Assembly (NCBI GenBank): GCA_963803265.1
Contig: CAWDLZ010000017.1
Location: 62,001 to 126,000, forward strand
Direction: 5' to 3'
Source of the DNA: CAIKMD01 sp963803265
GTDB taxonomy: Bacteria > Pseudomonadota > Alphaproteobacteria > ATCC43930 > CGMCC-115725
DNA length: 64,000 nucleotides
Part shown: positions 40,445-49,027 of the stretch, in pieces
Position numbering within the stretch: position 1 is the first letter of the stretch
How the letters are laid out: every line of letters starts with the position of its first letter
Made by a program: the position numbers and the translations under genes
The notes under the pieces: model-generated
Seen by the model: the letters and a program-made list of their open reading frames with translations, nothing else
Told to the model about the DNA's origin: nothing
The model's database searches: none

Positions 40445-41100
40445 AGAATTTTTTGGCCACCCAGAAGTTTTCGCGCCGCTGGATTCTCGCCTTGGCGCCG
40501 GCGCTCGCTTTGCTGCCGCTCGCCCCACGGCTTGCGCGCGCCGCGCTGTCGAGCGAAGACGCCGGCGATGTCGAGCGGATCCAGGATTACCTCAACAACA
40601 TCCGCACCCTGCAATCGCGCTTCGAGCAGGTCGCGGGCGATGGCGGAATCGCCACCGGCACGATCTATCTCTCGCGCCCGGGCCATATGCGGGTCGAATA
40701 CGATCCGCCGGTGCCGATCCTCCTGGTCGCGACCGAGGGGCGCATCTGGTACTACGACAAGCAGCTCCAACAGGTCAGTTTCTTCGCCCTGCAAGACACG
40801 CCGGCCTGGTTCCTGCTTCAGGACAACGTCAGTTTCGGCGGCGACATCATGGTGAATAATCTAGAGCGTGGTCCCGACGTCTTGCGCGTCACCGCAAGCG
40901 AGACCAAGAACCCCGATCTCGGCACCGCCACCCTCGTGTTCAGCGACCGCCCGCTCGAGCTGCGCAAATGGCAGATTCTCGACGCGCAGAAAAAGACCGT
41001 GACGGTGACGCTCGACGATCCGCACTACGGCGCGCCGCTCAACCCCGATCTTTTCTACTGGACCGATCCGCGTCCGCCCGCCGACCGTGACGGCGGCTGA
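40441..41100 (+). CDS. lolA: outer-membrane lipoprotein carrier protein LolA family
   Basis: 219-residue periplasmic chaperone carrying lipoproteins to the outer membrane. Signal peptide with hydrophobic core ILALAPALALLPLA and cleavage near residue 34 (LARAAL). The mature part shows IRTLQSRFEQVAGDGGIATGTIYLSRPGHMRVEYDPP, quoted here in parts as IRTLQSRFEQ and GTIYLSRPGHMRVEY, the LolA fold signature. It overlaps the corrected ftsK stop by four bases; ftsK-lolA is a conserved alphaproteobacterial pair. Confidence 0.93.
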   Translation: MKNFLATQKFSRRWILALAPALALLPLAPRLARAALSSEDAGDVERIQDYLNNIRTLQSRFEQVAGDGGIATGTIYLSRPGHMRVEYDPPVPILLVATEGRIWYYDKQLQQVSFFALQDTPAWFLLQDNVSFGGDIMVNNLERGPDVLRVTASETKNPDLGTATLVFSDRPLELRKWQILDAQKKTVTVTLDDPHYGAPLNPDLFYWTDPRPPADRDGG

Positions 41101-41110
41101 GCGTCGGTCG

Positions 41111-41911
41111 ATGTCGATCATGGCGCAAGAAACCGCAGGCTCGGCACCGCTCGCCGTCATCGCCGTCCAGTGCTGTCGGCGCGAGATCGTGACGCCGACG
41201 GGGCCGCATCCCGCTCATGCGGTGGTGACGAAATACATCGATGCAGTGGTCGGAGGTGCCGGCGGCTTGCCGCTGCTCGTGCCCGCCGAGGGCGGTGCCG
41301 ATGCCGCCGAGGCGGTGCTGGCGCGGATCGACGGGCTGCTGGTGCCTGGTTCGCCCTCCAATGTCGAGCCGCATCATTACCGGGGCGCGTCCAATGCGCC
41401 CGGCATGCTTCACGACCCTGCGCGCGATGCGATCGCGTTGCCGCTCTTGCGCGCAGCAGTGAAGGCCGATCTGCCGGTGCTCGCGATCTGCCGCGGCATT
41501 CAGGAACTGAACGTCGCCTTGGGCGGCACGCTCCATCCGCAGCTTCACGAGGTTGCCGGGCGGCTCGATCACCGTGCGCCAAAGCTCGACAGCCTCGACG
41601 CGCGCTATTCCCATCGCGCCCATGGCGTGGAACTGATACCGGGCGGCGTGCTGGAGACGCTCGCGGGCACGCGCAGAATCGCCGTCAACTCGCTCCATAG
41701 CCAGGGCATCGACCGTCTCGCGGCCGGGCTCACCGTCGAAGCCGTTGCGCCCGATGGCCAGATCGAGGCGGTCTGCGTGGCGGCGGCGAGCTTCGTCGTC
41801 GGCGTGCAGTGGCACCCGGAATTCCGCTTCGCAGAGGATCCGTTTTCGCTGCGGCTGTTCCAGGCCTTCGGCGCGGCCTGCCGCTGCCGCGCGCGAAGCC
41901 GTTCCTGCTAG
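41111..41911 (+). CDS. gamma-glutamyl-gamma-aminobutyrate hydrolase family protein (class I glutamine amidotransferase)
   Basis: 266-residue peptidase C26/PuuD-like hydrolase. The nucleophile cysteine is in LAICRGIQELNVALGG and the histidine-glutamate pair in VGVQWHPEF, completing a class I amidotransferase triad. It may release glutamate from gamma-glutamyl compounds such as gamma-glutamyl-GABA. It follows lolA by ten bases and lies in a wedge of four genes that separates lolA from xthA. The ATG at 41111 is preferred; 41120 is possible. Confidence 0.87.
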   Translation: MSIMAQETAGSAPLAVIAVQCCRREIVTPTGPHPAHAVVTKYIDAVVGGAGGLPLLVPAEGGADAAEAVLARIDGLLVPGSPSNVEPHHYRGASNAPGMLHDPARDAIALPLLRAAVKADLPVLAICRGIQELNVALGGTLHPQLHEVAGRLDHRAPKLDSLDARYSHRAHGVELIPGGVLETLAGTRRIAVNSLHSQGIDRLAAGLTVEAVAPDGQIEAVCVAAASFVVGVQWHPEFRFAEDPFSLRLFQAFGAACRCRARSRSC

Positions 41912-41931
41912 ATCGACGTCAGTATCGGCGG

Positions 41932-42864
41932 ATGAGCGGCGCGGCGTATGTTTCTTTTCCCGCGGCCGACGTGGCGTTTTGGGTCGAGGCCGATGACGGC
42001 GCGCGCTTGCCGGTCTACGCGCTCGATGGTCCTGCCGGCGCGTGCGCCGTGCTGTTCGGGCATGCCAACGGATTTTGCGCCGGCTCCTACGCGCCCTGGC
42101 TTCGGGCGATGGCGCGGCACGGCCGCGTGTTTGCTTACGACGCGCGTGGCCATGTCGCCTCGCATTGGCCCGACGGTCCGCTCGATCGGGTTTTTCACGC
42201 CGACCGTTTCGCCACCGATCTCGCGGCAATCGGTCGCTCGGTGATGGCCCGTGGCGGCGGCACCCCGCTCGCCTATGTCGGGCATTCGCTCGGCGCGGCG
42301 GCGGCGATTCATCTTGAGACCCTCGGCAGCGCGCCGGCCTGGGCAAAGCTCATCCTGTTCGAGCCGCCGATCTTTCCGCCGCGCGGCTCGTCTGGCATGG
42401 CGGCCGCGCTCAACGCGACGCACCCGCTCATCGAAGCCACGAAACGGCGGCGCGCGGAGTGGTCGAGCCCCGAGGCGCTGTTCGAGCGCTTGAAAGGCAG
42501 CCCTGCCTTCAAGCGATCGACTGACGCGATGCTGATGGCGCATTGCCGGGCCGCCCTGAAGCCGAAGCGCGATGGCGGTTTCACCCTCGCCTGCCCGCCT
42601 GCGGTCGAGGCGGCGATCTATCGCGCCCACCGCGACGCCGGCACTTGGGACCATGTTGGGCGCGCTACGGCGGTGATCAACCTCGTCGGCGGCGATCCCG
42701 GTTTGCCCGACCCGAGCTGGACCGGCCTGATCATCGCCGAGCTCGCAGGGCGGTTGCCGAATGTCAGCCTTGCGAACCTGTCGGGGGCGGGTCATCTGAT
42801 GTTTTTCGAGCAACCGGATCAATGCGCTGAACTCGTAGTCACAATGCTGTGCGCCGCCAGTTGA
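41932..42864 (+). CDS. alpha/beta hydrolase
   Basis: 310-residue alpha/beta-hydrolase fold protein. Oxyanion region LFGHANGFCAGSYAPW, a strand with AYDARGHVASHWP, nucleophile elbow YVGHSLGAAAA with serine, and a late histidine in SGAGHLMFFEQP. These place it with esterase/haloperoxidase-type hydrolases; substrate unknown. It begins 20 bases after the amidohydrolase-type gene and ends before a strong terminator, closing this transcription unit. Confidence 0.87.
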   Translation: MSGAAYVSFPAADVAFWVEADDGARLPVYALDGPAGACAVLFGHANGFCAGSYAPWLRAMARHGRVFAYDARGHVASHWPDGPLDRVFHADRFATDLAAIGRSVMARGGGTPLAYVGHSLGAAAAIHLETLGSAPAWAKLILFEPPIFPPRGSSGMAAALNATHPLIEATKRRRAEWSSPEALFERLKGSPAFKRSTDAMLMAHCRAALKPKRDGGFTLACPPAVEAAIYRAHRDAGTWDHVGRATAVINLVGGDPGLPDPSWTGLIIAELAGRLPNVSLANLSGAGHLMFFEQPDQCAELVVTMLCAAS

Positions 42865-42976
42865 CGGCCGCCATATCGCTTCCCACCTAAGCTGAAGAAG
42901 CGCGATGGGTACGCCTGTCGCCGGACCGTCAGCGTTCCCCCCGAGCGCCGATGGACCCCCTGCACAGGGGCTTCGG

Positions 42977-43013
42977 GCGCCCGGCCACCCCCCTGGCCGG
43001 GCGCTCTTTGTTT
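42977..43013 (+). terminator. rho-independent terminator after the alpha/beta hydrolase gene
   Basis: Ten-base-pair stem GCGCCCGGCC / GGCCGGGCGC with an eight-base loop, followed by TCTTTGTTT. It lies about 110 bases past the hydrolase stop and closes the unit before the SDR gene. Confidence 0.88.
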
Positions 43014-43084
43014 AGGGGGTTGGCTTTTTCGGGCGCCGGTGCGATTGTCTGATACCCAAACAATCCGCTAGCTTCGGGCACCCC

Positions 43085-43996
43085 ATGAACACCCTCGAGG
43101 GACGCGTTGCCTTGGTGACGGGCGCCGGGCGCGGCATTGGCCGCGCGATCGCCGAATTTCTTCATGCCGAAGGTGCCGCTCTCGTCATCGCCGATAACGG
43201 AACGGCCATCGATGGCAACGGCGCCGACCCTAAGATCGCGCAAGATCTCGCGGCAAGCCTCGGGGCGCGCGCCGCCGCGTACACTGAAAGCATCGCCAGC
43301 CCGTCTTCCGCCGCCGCCGCCGTGGCGCTCGCCCTCGAACGCTTCGGCGCCATTGACATCGTGGTGAACAATGCCGCGATCCTGCGCGACCAGTTCGTGT
43401 TTAAATCCGATCCGCTCGCCTGGGAAGCGGTGGTCCGCACCAACCTCTCGGCCGCGTTCTATGTGCTGTCGGCGGCGACCCCGAGCTTACGCGCGCAAGC
43501 TAAGGGCCCACGAGCCGGCTGGGGGCGGATCGTCAATATCGTCTCGACCGCGGGATTCTACGGCAATTACGGCCAGTCCTCCTATGCCGCGACCAAGGCC
43601 GGGCTGTTGGGTCTGACGCGCAGTGTCGCGCTCGACATGGCGCGCAGCCAAGTCACCTGCAACGCGGTGGCGCCGTTTGCCGCGACGCGCGTGACGGAGT
43701 CGATCAAGCCGCAAAATGACGCCCAGGCCAATTACAAGGTCAACGCGCTTAAAGTGCCGGCGCGCGCCGTGGCCGAGCTGGTCGCGTGGCTATGCGCGCC
43801 CGGGCAAGGTCAGGTCTCGGGCCAGCTCTTCGGCGTACGCGCGAAAGAGGTTTTCCTGTTCACCTACCCGCGCCCGATCGCTCGGGCCGTCCTCGGCGTG
43901 TCAGGTCTTGCCGCTGCGATCGAGCAGAATTTGAAAGCGTATTATTTGCCGCTCGAGACCGATCTCGAGGTCTTCGGTTCAGAGCCGATATTATAG
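43085..43996 (+). CDS. SDR family NAD(P)-dependent oxidoreductase
   Basis: 303-residue short-chain dehydrogenase. Cofactor motif TGAGRGIGRAIA, structural NNAAILRD, catalytic serine in VSTAGFYGNYGQ and YxxxK as SYAATKAG. The C-terminal part after about residue 215 is longer than in minimal SDRs and resembles the multifunctional-enzyme/hydroxyacyl-CoA type, where the extra region contacts CoA substrates. It lies 13 bases before a diiron-type protein gene, suggesting a shared oxidative pathway. Confidence 0.88.
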   Translation: MNTLEGRVALVTGAGRGIGRAIAEFLHAEGAALVIADNGTAIDGNGADPKIAQDLAASLGARAAAYTESIASPSSAAAAVALALERFGAIDIVVNNAAILRDQFVFKSDPLAWEAVVRTNLSAAFYVLSAATPSLRAQAKGPRAGWGRIVNIVSTAGFYGNYGQSSYAATKAGLLGLTRSVALDMARSQVTCNAVAPFAATRVTESIKPQNDAQANYKVNALKVPARAVAELVAWLCAPGQGQVSGQLFGVRAKEVFLFTYPRPIARAVLGVSGLAAAIEQNLKAYYLPLETDLEVFGSEPIL

Positions 43997-44009
43997 TGAG
44001 GAAATCGCG

Positions 44010-44723
44010 ATGGCCAATCCGCACCAGCCCCAGATCCGCACCGTTGACGAATTCAACGCGCAGCCGCCGGAATATCAGGAGGCGGTGCGCAAGATCGTGC
44101 GCAGCCACTCGGTCGACGAGCTCTACGGCGCTCAGGTCTTCGACGAGCCGGCGATCGCGCTGGCGCCCGATCCCTACGCGAAATGGCTGACCTGCCGCGT
44201 GGCAATGGAAGAATACGGTCATCATCACCGCTTCGCCGAGCTGGGCCGCAAGATCGGCGTGCCCGAGGCGCAACTCACGCCGAAGGGCAAGAAGCCGCTG
44301 TCGATCTTCGAATTCGAGATGAAGACTTGGGAGGAGTTCTGCGCCATCAAGCTGTTGGCCGATCTGGCCGAGATCATCCAGGTCGAGGATTTGATGCAGT
44401 GCAGCTTTCACCCCTTGCGCAATCTTGCGCGCATGACCATGCCCGAGGAAAAATTCCACGCCCAGTTCGGCGAGGATTTTTGCGCCGGCTTGGTGAAAAC
44501 CAAGGCGGGCCGCGCCGCGGTCCAGGCCGCAGTCGATCGCTATCTGCCGCTGCTGCTGCCGTTCTTCGGCGCCGCCGAATCGAAGAACAACGCGCTCTTC
44601 CGCCGCTACGGCATCAAGCAACACACCAACGAGGCGATGCGCGCCGACTATATCGGGCGCGTGCGCAAGCTGCTCGCGAAGCTCGGGCTCCACATGCCGG
44701 TGATCCCCGAAGCGGCGGCTTGA
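44010..44723 (+). CDS. ferritin-like diiron protein, phenylacetic acid catabolic (PaaA/PaaC)-like
   Basis: 237-residue all-helical protein. Two carboxylate/histidine pairs typical of ferritin-like diiron sites are visible: MEEYGHHHRF (about residue 67) and PEEKFHAQFG (about 150), with further acidic helices LAEIIQVEDLM between. The pattern is closest to the phenylacetyl-CoA oxygenase subunit family, but no paaBCDE genes are nearby, so it is probably a stand-alone relative. Linked to the SDR gene by a 13-base gap. Call is moderate. Confidence 0.65.
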   Translation: MANPHQPQIRTVDEFNAQPPEYQEAVRKIVRSHSVDELYGAQVFDEPAIALAPDPYAKWLTCRVAMEEYGHHHRFAELGRKIGVPEAQLTPKGKKPLSIFEFEMKTWEEFCAIKLLADLAEIIQVEDLMQCSFHPLRNLARMTMPEEKFHAQFGEDFCAGLVKTKAGRAAVQAAVDRYLPLLLPFFGAAESKNNALFRRYGIKQHTNEAMRADYIGRVRKLLAKLGLHMPVIPEAAA

Positions 44724-44743
44724 GCGAGCCTTAAGATCATCCC

Positions 44744-45541
44744 ATGGCGCTTACCCTCGTAACTTGGAACATCAATTCCGTTCGGCTGCGGATCGATCTA
44801 GTGCAGCGCCTCGCGGGCGAGCTCAAGCCCGACGTGCTGTGCCTGCAAGAAACCAAGACACCGGACGAATTCTTTCCGCGCGCGGCGGCCGAGGCGATTG
44901 GCTTTAAGCACATGCTCGTTCACGGCATGAAGGGCTATAACGGCGTCGCCGTCCTGTCGCGCCTGCCCTTGGAGAAGGCGCGCAGCGAAAGCTGGGCCGG
45001 GCGCGAGGATTGCCGTCACGGCATCGCCGAGCTACCGGGCGGGATCGAGCTCCACAATGTCTATGTTCCAGCGGGCGGCGACATTCCGGATGCGCAAGAA
45101 AACGACAAATTCGCCCATAAGCTGCGCTTTCTCGACGAGCTGACGGGCTGGTTCCGGGGCCGCCGCCGCGCCGCCAAGCCAACCATCCTGGTGGGCGATC
45201 TCAATATCGCGCCCTTGGAAAACGACGTCTGGTCGCACACGCAATTGCTCGACGTTGTCAGTCACACGCCGATCGAGGTCGAGAAATTAGGCGAGCTCCA
45301 AGCCTCGGCGAAATTCGTCGATGCCGTGCGCCACTTCATCCCGCCCGAGCAAAAGCTTTACACTTGGTGGAGTTATCGCGCGCGCGATTGGGCGGCATCC
45401 GACCGCGGCCGGCGGCTCGATCATGTCTGGGTCACGCCGGTGCTGAAAGACCGGCTCGCTGGCGCCGCCGTCCATCGTACCGCGCGCGACTGGCAGCGCG
45501 GCTCCGACCATGTTCCGGTGCTGGTCCGGCTTTACGAGTGA
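44744..45541 (+). CDS. xthA: exodeoxyribonuclease III
   Basis: 265-residue AP endonuclease/3' exonuclease for base-excision repair. Conserved EEP-fold motifs: VTWNINSVRLR, CLQETKTPDEFFP, GYNGVAVLSR, VGDLNIAP, KLYTWWSYRARDW, RLDHVWVT and GSDHVPVLV with the catalytic histidine. Length is normal. Its usual neighbour in alphaproteobacteria is lolA; here four genes have come between them. It is convergent with the methyltransferase gene across four bases. Confidence 0.95.
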   Translation: MALTLVTWNINSVRLRIDLVQRLAGELKPDVLCLQETKTPDEFFPRAAAEAIGFKHMLVHGMKGYNGVAVLSRLPLEKARSESWAGREDCRHGIAELPGGIELHNVYVPAGGDIPDAQENDKFAHKLRFLDELTGWFRGRRRAAKPTILVGDLNIAPLENDVWSHTQLLDVVSHTPIEVEKLGELQASAKFVDAVRHFIPPEQKLYTWWSYRARDWAASDRGRRLDHVWVTPVLKDRLAGAAVHRTARDWQRGSDHVPVLVRLYE

Positions 45542-45545
45542 CGAT

Positions 45546-46019
45546 TCACGTCACTCGATACAGATAATCGCCATGCTCGCGCACGCCTTCGGGCGGCGGG
45601 ATGGCCTCCCAGCCGGGCAATTCGAGCGGTATTTCCGATATCACCACGGCACCGGGGCGAAGCATCGGCGCAACCAGTGGCGCGAGCACGCTGGCCATCC
45701 GCGTCGCGACCGGCAGGTTGAGATGAACCAAGGCGGCTTCGCGCGGCCAACGCTGCCACGCTTGCGGTAGCGTGTCGCACGGATCGCCGAGGATTCGCAG
45801 ATCGGGCGTCGGCGGCGCGTCGGCGGGCGCGGAGATCGCGCGGTCGAATACCGCAATGGCGCGCCGGCGCATGATGTCGCGCAGATGATCGTAGGCGACG
45901 CCGTCGCCCCAGCCGATGGCCAGCGCCGGGCCGGGAAGCTGCGTCACCGTCGCCGCAGCCCGCTCCAGGCTGGCGCGCTGGCTCATCAGCCGTCGGATCA
46001 AGCTGTCCAGGGCGCTCAA
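45546..46019 (-). CDS. SAM-dependent methyltransferase (Methyltransf_17-like)
   Basis: 157-residue protein with the pattern of a small alphaproteobacterial methyltransferase family: SLIRRLMSQRASLERAAA, then PGPALAIGWGDGVAYDHLRDIM as a degenerate SAM loop, quoted in part as ALAIGWGDGVAYDHLR, and HLNLPVATRMA. The target is not known. It begins two bases after the response-regulator gene stops, on the same strand, so the two are probably co-transcribed. The pairing with xthA and this regulator is common in related bacteria. Confidence 0.7.
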   Translation of the reverse strand: MSALDSLIRRLMSQRASLERAAATVTQLPGPALAIGWGDGVAYDHLRDIMRRRAIAVFDRAISAPADAPPTPDLRILGDPCDTLPQAWQRWPREAALVHLNLPVATRMASVLAPLVAPMLRPGAVVISEIPLELPGWEAIPPPEGVREHGDYLYRVT

Positions 46020-46020
46020 T

Positions 46021-46710
46021 TCATGGCACCAGCCGATAGCCGCCGGGCGCGGTCACCAGGATCTCGGCCTTGCCCGGATCGCGCTCGATCTTCTGGCGCA
46101 GCCGATAGACATGGGTCTCCAAGGTGTGCGTCGTGACGCCGGAATTGTAGCCCCAGACCTCGTTCAACAACACGTCGCGCCCGATGACCTTGTCGCCGGC
46201 GCGGTAGAGATATTTGAGAATCGCGGTTTCCTTTTCGGTCAGCCGCACCTTCTTGCGCTTGGCGTCGTCGGCCAGGGTCTTGGCGCTCGGACGAAAGGTA
46301 TAGGGGCCGATGCTGAAGACCGCGTCCTCGCTGAGCTCGTGCTGGCGCAGCTGGGCGCGCAACCGCGCCAAGAGCACGTTCAGGCGGAAGGGCTTGGTGA
46401 TGTAGTCGTTGGCGCCGCTATCGAGGCCGAGAATCGTGTCGGCCTCGCCATCGGCGCCGGTCAGCATCAAAATGGGCGCGCGAATGCCCGAACGGCGCAT
46501 CACCTGGCACAACTCGCGCCCGTCCATGTCAGGGAGTCCGACATCGAGCAGCACCGCGTCGAAGTGCTGCTCTTTCGCCCGCGCCATCGCCTGGGCGGCG
46601 GTCGCGGCTTCGGTAGGCAGAAATTCCTCGTGCAGTTGAAGCTGCTCGGCGAGCGCGCGACGCAGCGTATCGTCATCGTCAACGATCAGAATCTTACGCC
46701 CAGCGGTCAT
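46021..46710 (-). CDS. OmpR-family response regulator
   Basis: 229-residue two-component transcription factor. Receiver domain with acidic pocket VDDDDTLRR, phosphoacceptor aspartate in VLLDVGLPDMDG, and the conserved lysine in YITKPFR; winged-helix domain with LTEKETAILKYLYRAG, VLLNEVWGYN and THTLETHVYRLRQKIE. No histidine kinase gene is adjacent, so the partner is unknown. Gene symbols used for relatives vary, and I leave it unnamed. Confidence 0.92.
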   Translation of the reverse strand: MTAGRKILIVDDDDTLRRALAEQLQLHEEFLPTEAATAAQAMARAKEQHFDAVLLDVGLPDMDGRELCQVMRRSGIRAPILMLTGADGEADTILGLDSGANDYITKPFRLNVLLARLRAQLRQHELSEDAVFSIGPYTFRPSAKTLADDAKRKKVRLTEKETAILKYLYRAGDKVIGRDVLLNEVWGYNSGVTTHTLETHVYRLRQKIERDPGKAEILVTAPGGYRLVP

Positions 46711-46788
46711 CGGATTCCTTGCTCTATCGCGGCCGTATCTTGCTTATAGGCCGAGCCGGGCCGGGACGTCCCTGCCGTTCGGGCTTTC

Positions 46789-47073
46789 TCAGCGCTGAAC
46801 CTCGACGCCCTTCCAGAAAGCGACATAATTCTTGATCTGCGCCGCCGCCGGCGAGGGGTCGGGGTAATACCAGGCCGCGTCCTTGTTTTCCGCGCCCTCG
46901 ACTGCGATCGTGTAGTAATGCGCCGTGCCTTTCCAGTGGCACTGGCTGGTGGTGGCGCTCGCGGTGAAAAAGCGCCGGTCGATCGTCTCGGGCGGGAAAT
47001 AAACGTTGCCCTCGACCAGCTCGAAGCGCGGGCTCTCGGCCAGAACCGCGCCGCGCCAAATTGCCTTGGCCAT
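46789..47073 (-). CDS. DUF427 domain-containing protein
   Basis: 94-residue protein matching DUF427 in length and pattern: KAIWRGAVLAESPRFELVEG, YFPPETIDRRFF, CHWKGTAHYYTIAV and AAWYYPDPSPAAAQIKNYVAFW. The family forms a small beta-tent-like fold of unknown function. It stands alone between the response regulator and the pterin-type cluster. Confidence 0.9.
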   Translation of the reverse strand: MAKAIWRGAVLAESPRFELVEGNVYFPPETIDRRFFTASATTSQCHWKGTAHYYTIAVEGAENKDAAWYYPDPSPAAAQIKNYVAFWKGVEVQR

Positions 47074-47108
47074 GACGAACCTCCCTTTGCCGCTGCCATC
47101 CTGCCGCT

Positions 47109-47978
47109 TTAGGCGGACAAAGCCAAGGTGTCGCTGTGACCTATCGTAAGCGTCAGCTTACCGTTAAGGAGCTCGGCCAGCCGAGACTTCTGCCACGCGG
47201 CGATCGCCGGTTCTTGTTCGGGCGCCGCCGCGCGCGCGGCAGCGGCCTCGCCGGCAATGAGCTCCGCGAGTATCGCGCGGTTGCCACCCAGCTGCCAGTC
47301 GCTCGCCGTCGCCGAGACCGAAAACCCGTTTTTGGCCAAGGCCTTAGCTAGCGCCTCAGCGGCATCGCCGCCGAGCGCGGGCCCGAAGCCCTTGTCGCCG
47401 GCTTGGTGGCGGCGGAAGGCTCGCCCGACGATCGCGTCTTCGGCATGTTCCGGCCGCCATTCCCGCCTGCCGTCGAGCGTGAGCGCGGCGAGCAGCGGGA
47501 GGCGCAGCCGGGCGAGCAGGATGGTCAATTCCATTACGAACTCGCGCGAAACCAGATCGAACAGCGACGCCGCCGCGACCCCATCGGCGCCCAGCGTGGC
47601 GAGGCGGCCCAAGTCGCGCGCCAGGTCGAGCGCTACGCCGCAGAGCGTCCACCTTGCCGCGCCGACCGTGATCTCGATCCTTCCGCCGCCGGCGCGAATG
47701 GGATAGCCCTGGCGCCGCGCCCAGGCCGTGAATTCCCCTGCCTGCGCCGCGATCAGCAGGGGCTCGCGCTCGATCAGGAGCCAGTCCTGGTCGCCCGCGA
47801 TGCGCGGCAGGAGAGCGCGGCAATTGGCGCCCGTGCCCGCGCCGAGATCGAGGAGCCTCACCGCGCGGGTCTTGGGGCGCGGCAGCGCCGCGGCGAAGCG
47901 CCGCGCCAGTACAGGATCGCGCGCAGCGAGGTCGGCGCCTTCGCGCAGCCGCAGCCAATCGGGCGAGAATTCGCTCAT
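47109..47978 (-). CDS. class I SAM-dependent methyltransferase
   Basis: 289-residue methyltransferase. The SAM loop is LLDLGAGTGANCRALLPRI, quoted in part, followed by the acidic residue in LLIEREPLLI. The start at 47978 overlaps the stop of the glycosyltransferase gene (ATGA), so it is the last gene of the leftward PTPS-GT4-methyltransferase run. Relatives of this gene occur in the same cluster in other alphaproteobacteria; the acceptor is unknown, and a sugar or pteridine acceptor is only a guess. Confidence 0.82.
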   Translation of the reverse strand: MSEFSPDWLRLREGADLAARDPVLARRFAAALPRPKTRAVRLLDLGAGTGANCRALLPRIAGDQDWLLIEREPLLIAAQAGEFTAWARRQGYPIRAGGGRIEITVGAARWTLCGVALDLARDLGRLATLGADGVAAASLFDLVSREFVMELTILLARLRLPLLAALTLDGRREWRPEHAEDAIVGRAFRRHQAGDKGFGPALGGDAAEALAKALAKNGFSVSATASDWQLGGNRAILAELIAGEAAAARAAAPEQEPAIAAWQKSRLAELLNGKLTLTIGHSDTLALSA

Positions 47979-49027
47979 GCCAGCAAGCGTAGCGCTTCCG
48001 CGCGCCAGCGCGAGGCCGCCTCGGCCCAATCGGGCAAGGCCGCGCCCGCCCGCAAGGCGCCTTCGCCGAGGGCGGCCAGATAATCCCGGTCGTCGAGGAG
48101 CCGCCAGAGCGCTTCCTCAAGCGCCGCGCCGTCGCCGGGCGGCACCAGGAGGGCGGCGCTCAGGGGCACGATTTCTGGGATGGCGCCCGCGCGCGTCGAG
48201 ACGACCGCCAAGCCATGGGCGAGCGCCTCGGCCAAGGCCATGCCATAGCCTTCATGGAACGAGGGCAGAACGAATAAATCGGCCTCCTCGTAGGCAGCAC
48301 CCAGGCGCTCGGACGGGATTTCGCCGCCGAGGGTGACGCGCCCCTCGAGGCCGTTGGCGGCGATTGCGCGGCTCACCGCGGCGGCATAGGCGGGGTCGCG
48401 CGTAGGGCTCCCGATCAAGAGGAGCCGCCAATCCGGCCGCTTAAGGCTCGCCAGCGCCTCGACGAGGACGAGCTGCCCCTTGCGCGGCGTGACGGAAGCT
48501 ACGCAGAGGAGGCGGACGGCGCCGTGCTGCCTGCCCCGCGTGCGTCTCGTCGCCGGCTTGGCCGTGCCTGGCGCAGCGACTCCGATACGAGCGCGCGATA
48601 CTCCGGCGCCGATGACCGCTTCGGCCGTGCTTCGGCTCGGGCAGAGGACGCCGGCGAGCAGCGGCAAGAGGCGCGCCTCGATCTCGCGGAACCGGGCCGC
48701 CTCCGCCGCGCTCAAGCCCGTTTCCTCGGCCAGGGGATGATGCACCCAGCCGATGAAATGGAGCCGCCTTGCTTCGCGCTTCAGGCAAGGCTCGAACGCG
48801 GCGAGCGCCAGCCCGTCGATGACGGCCGCAGCGCCGTCGGGCAGGGCAGAGAGCGCTTCCGCCGCGCTCTCGCGGGCAATGCCGTCGGCGGCGGGAAACC
48901 TTCCCCGCAGTTCGACCACGTCGATCGTATCGCCCTGCGCGCGCAAGCGCTCGACGACGTGGCGGGCAAAGAGATAGCCGCCGGTTAATTGGTCGATCGC
49001 GTTAGGCACGATGAGCGCGAGCCTCAA
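47975..49027 (-). CDS. glycosyltransferase family 4 protein
   Basis: 350-residue GT-B retaining glycosyltransferase. N-terminal half with GGYLFARHVVERL and HFIGWVHHPLAEETGLS; C-terminal half with LCVASVTPRKGQLVLVEAL, LFVLPSFHEGYGMALAEALAHG and VPPGDGAALEEAL, where FHEGYGMALAEA is the nucleotide-sugar binding EX7E-type motif. No membrane segments. It overlaps both the PTPS-like and methyltransferase genes by four bases. The acceptor may be a product of the neighbouring GTP-derived pathway (inference). Confidence 0.9.
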   Translation of the reverse strand: MRLALIVPNAIDQLTGGYLFARHVVERLRAQGDTIDVVELRGRFPAADGIARESAAEALSALPDGAAAVIDGLALAAFEPCLKREARRLHFIGWVHHPLAEETGLSAAEAARFREIEARLLPLLAGVLCPSRSTAEAVIGAGVSRARIGVAAPGTAKPATRRTRGRQHGAVRLLCVASVTPRKGQLVLVEALASLKRPDWRLLLIGSPTRDPAYAAAVSRAIAANGLEGRVTLGGEIPSERLGAAYEEADLFVLPSFHEGYGMALAEALAHGLAVVSTRAGAIPEIVPLSAALLVPPGDGAALEEALWRLLDDRDYLAALGEGALRAGAALPDWAEAASRWRAEALRLLA

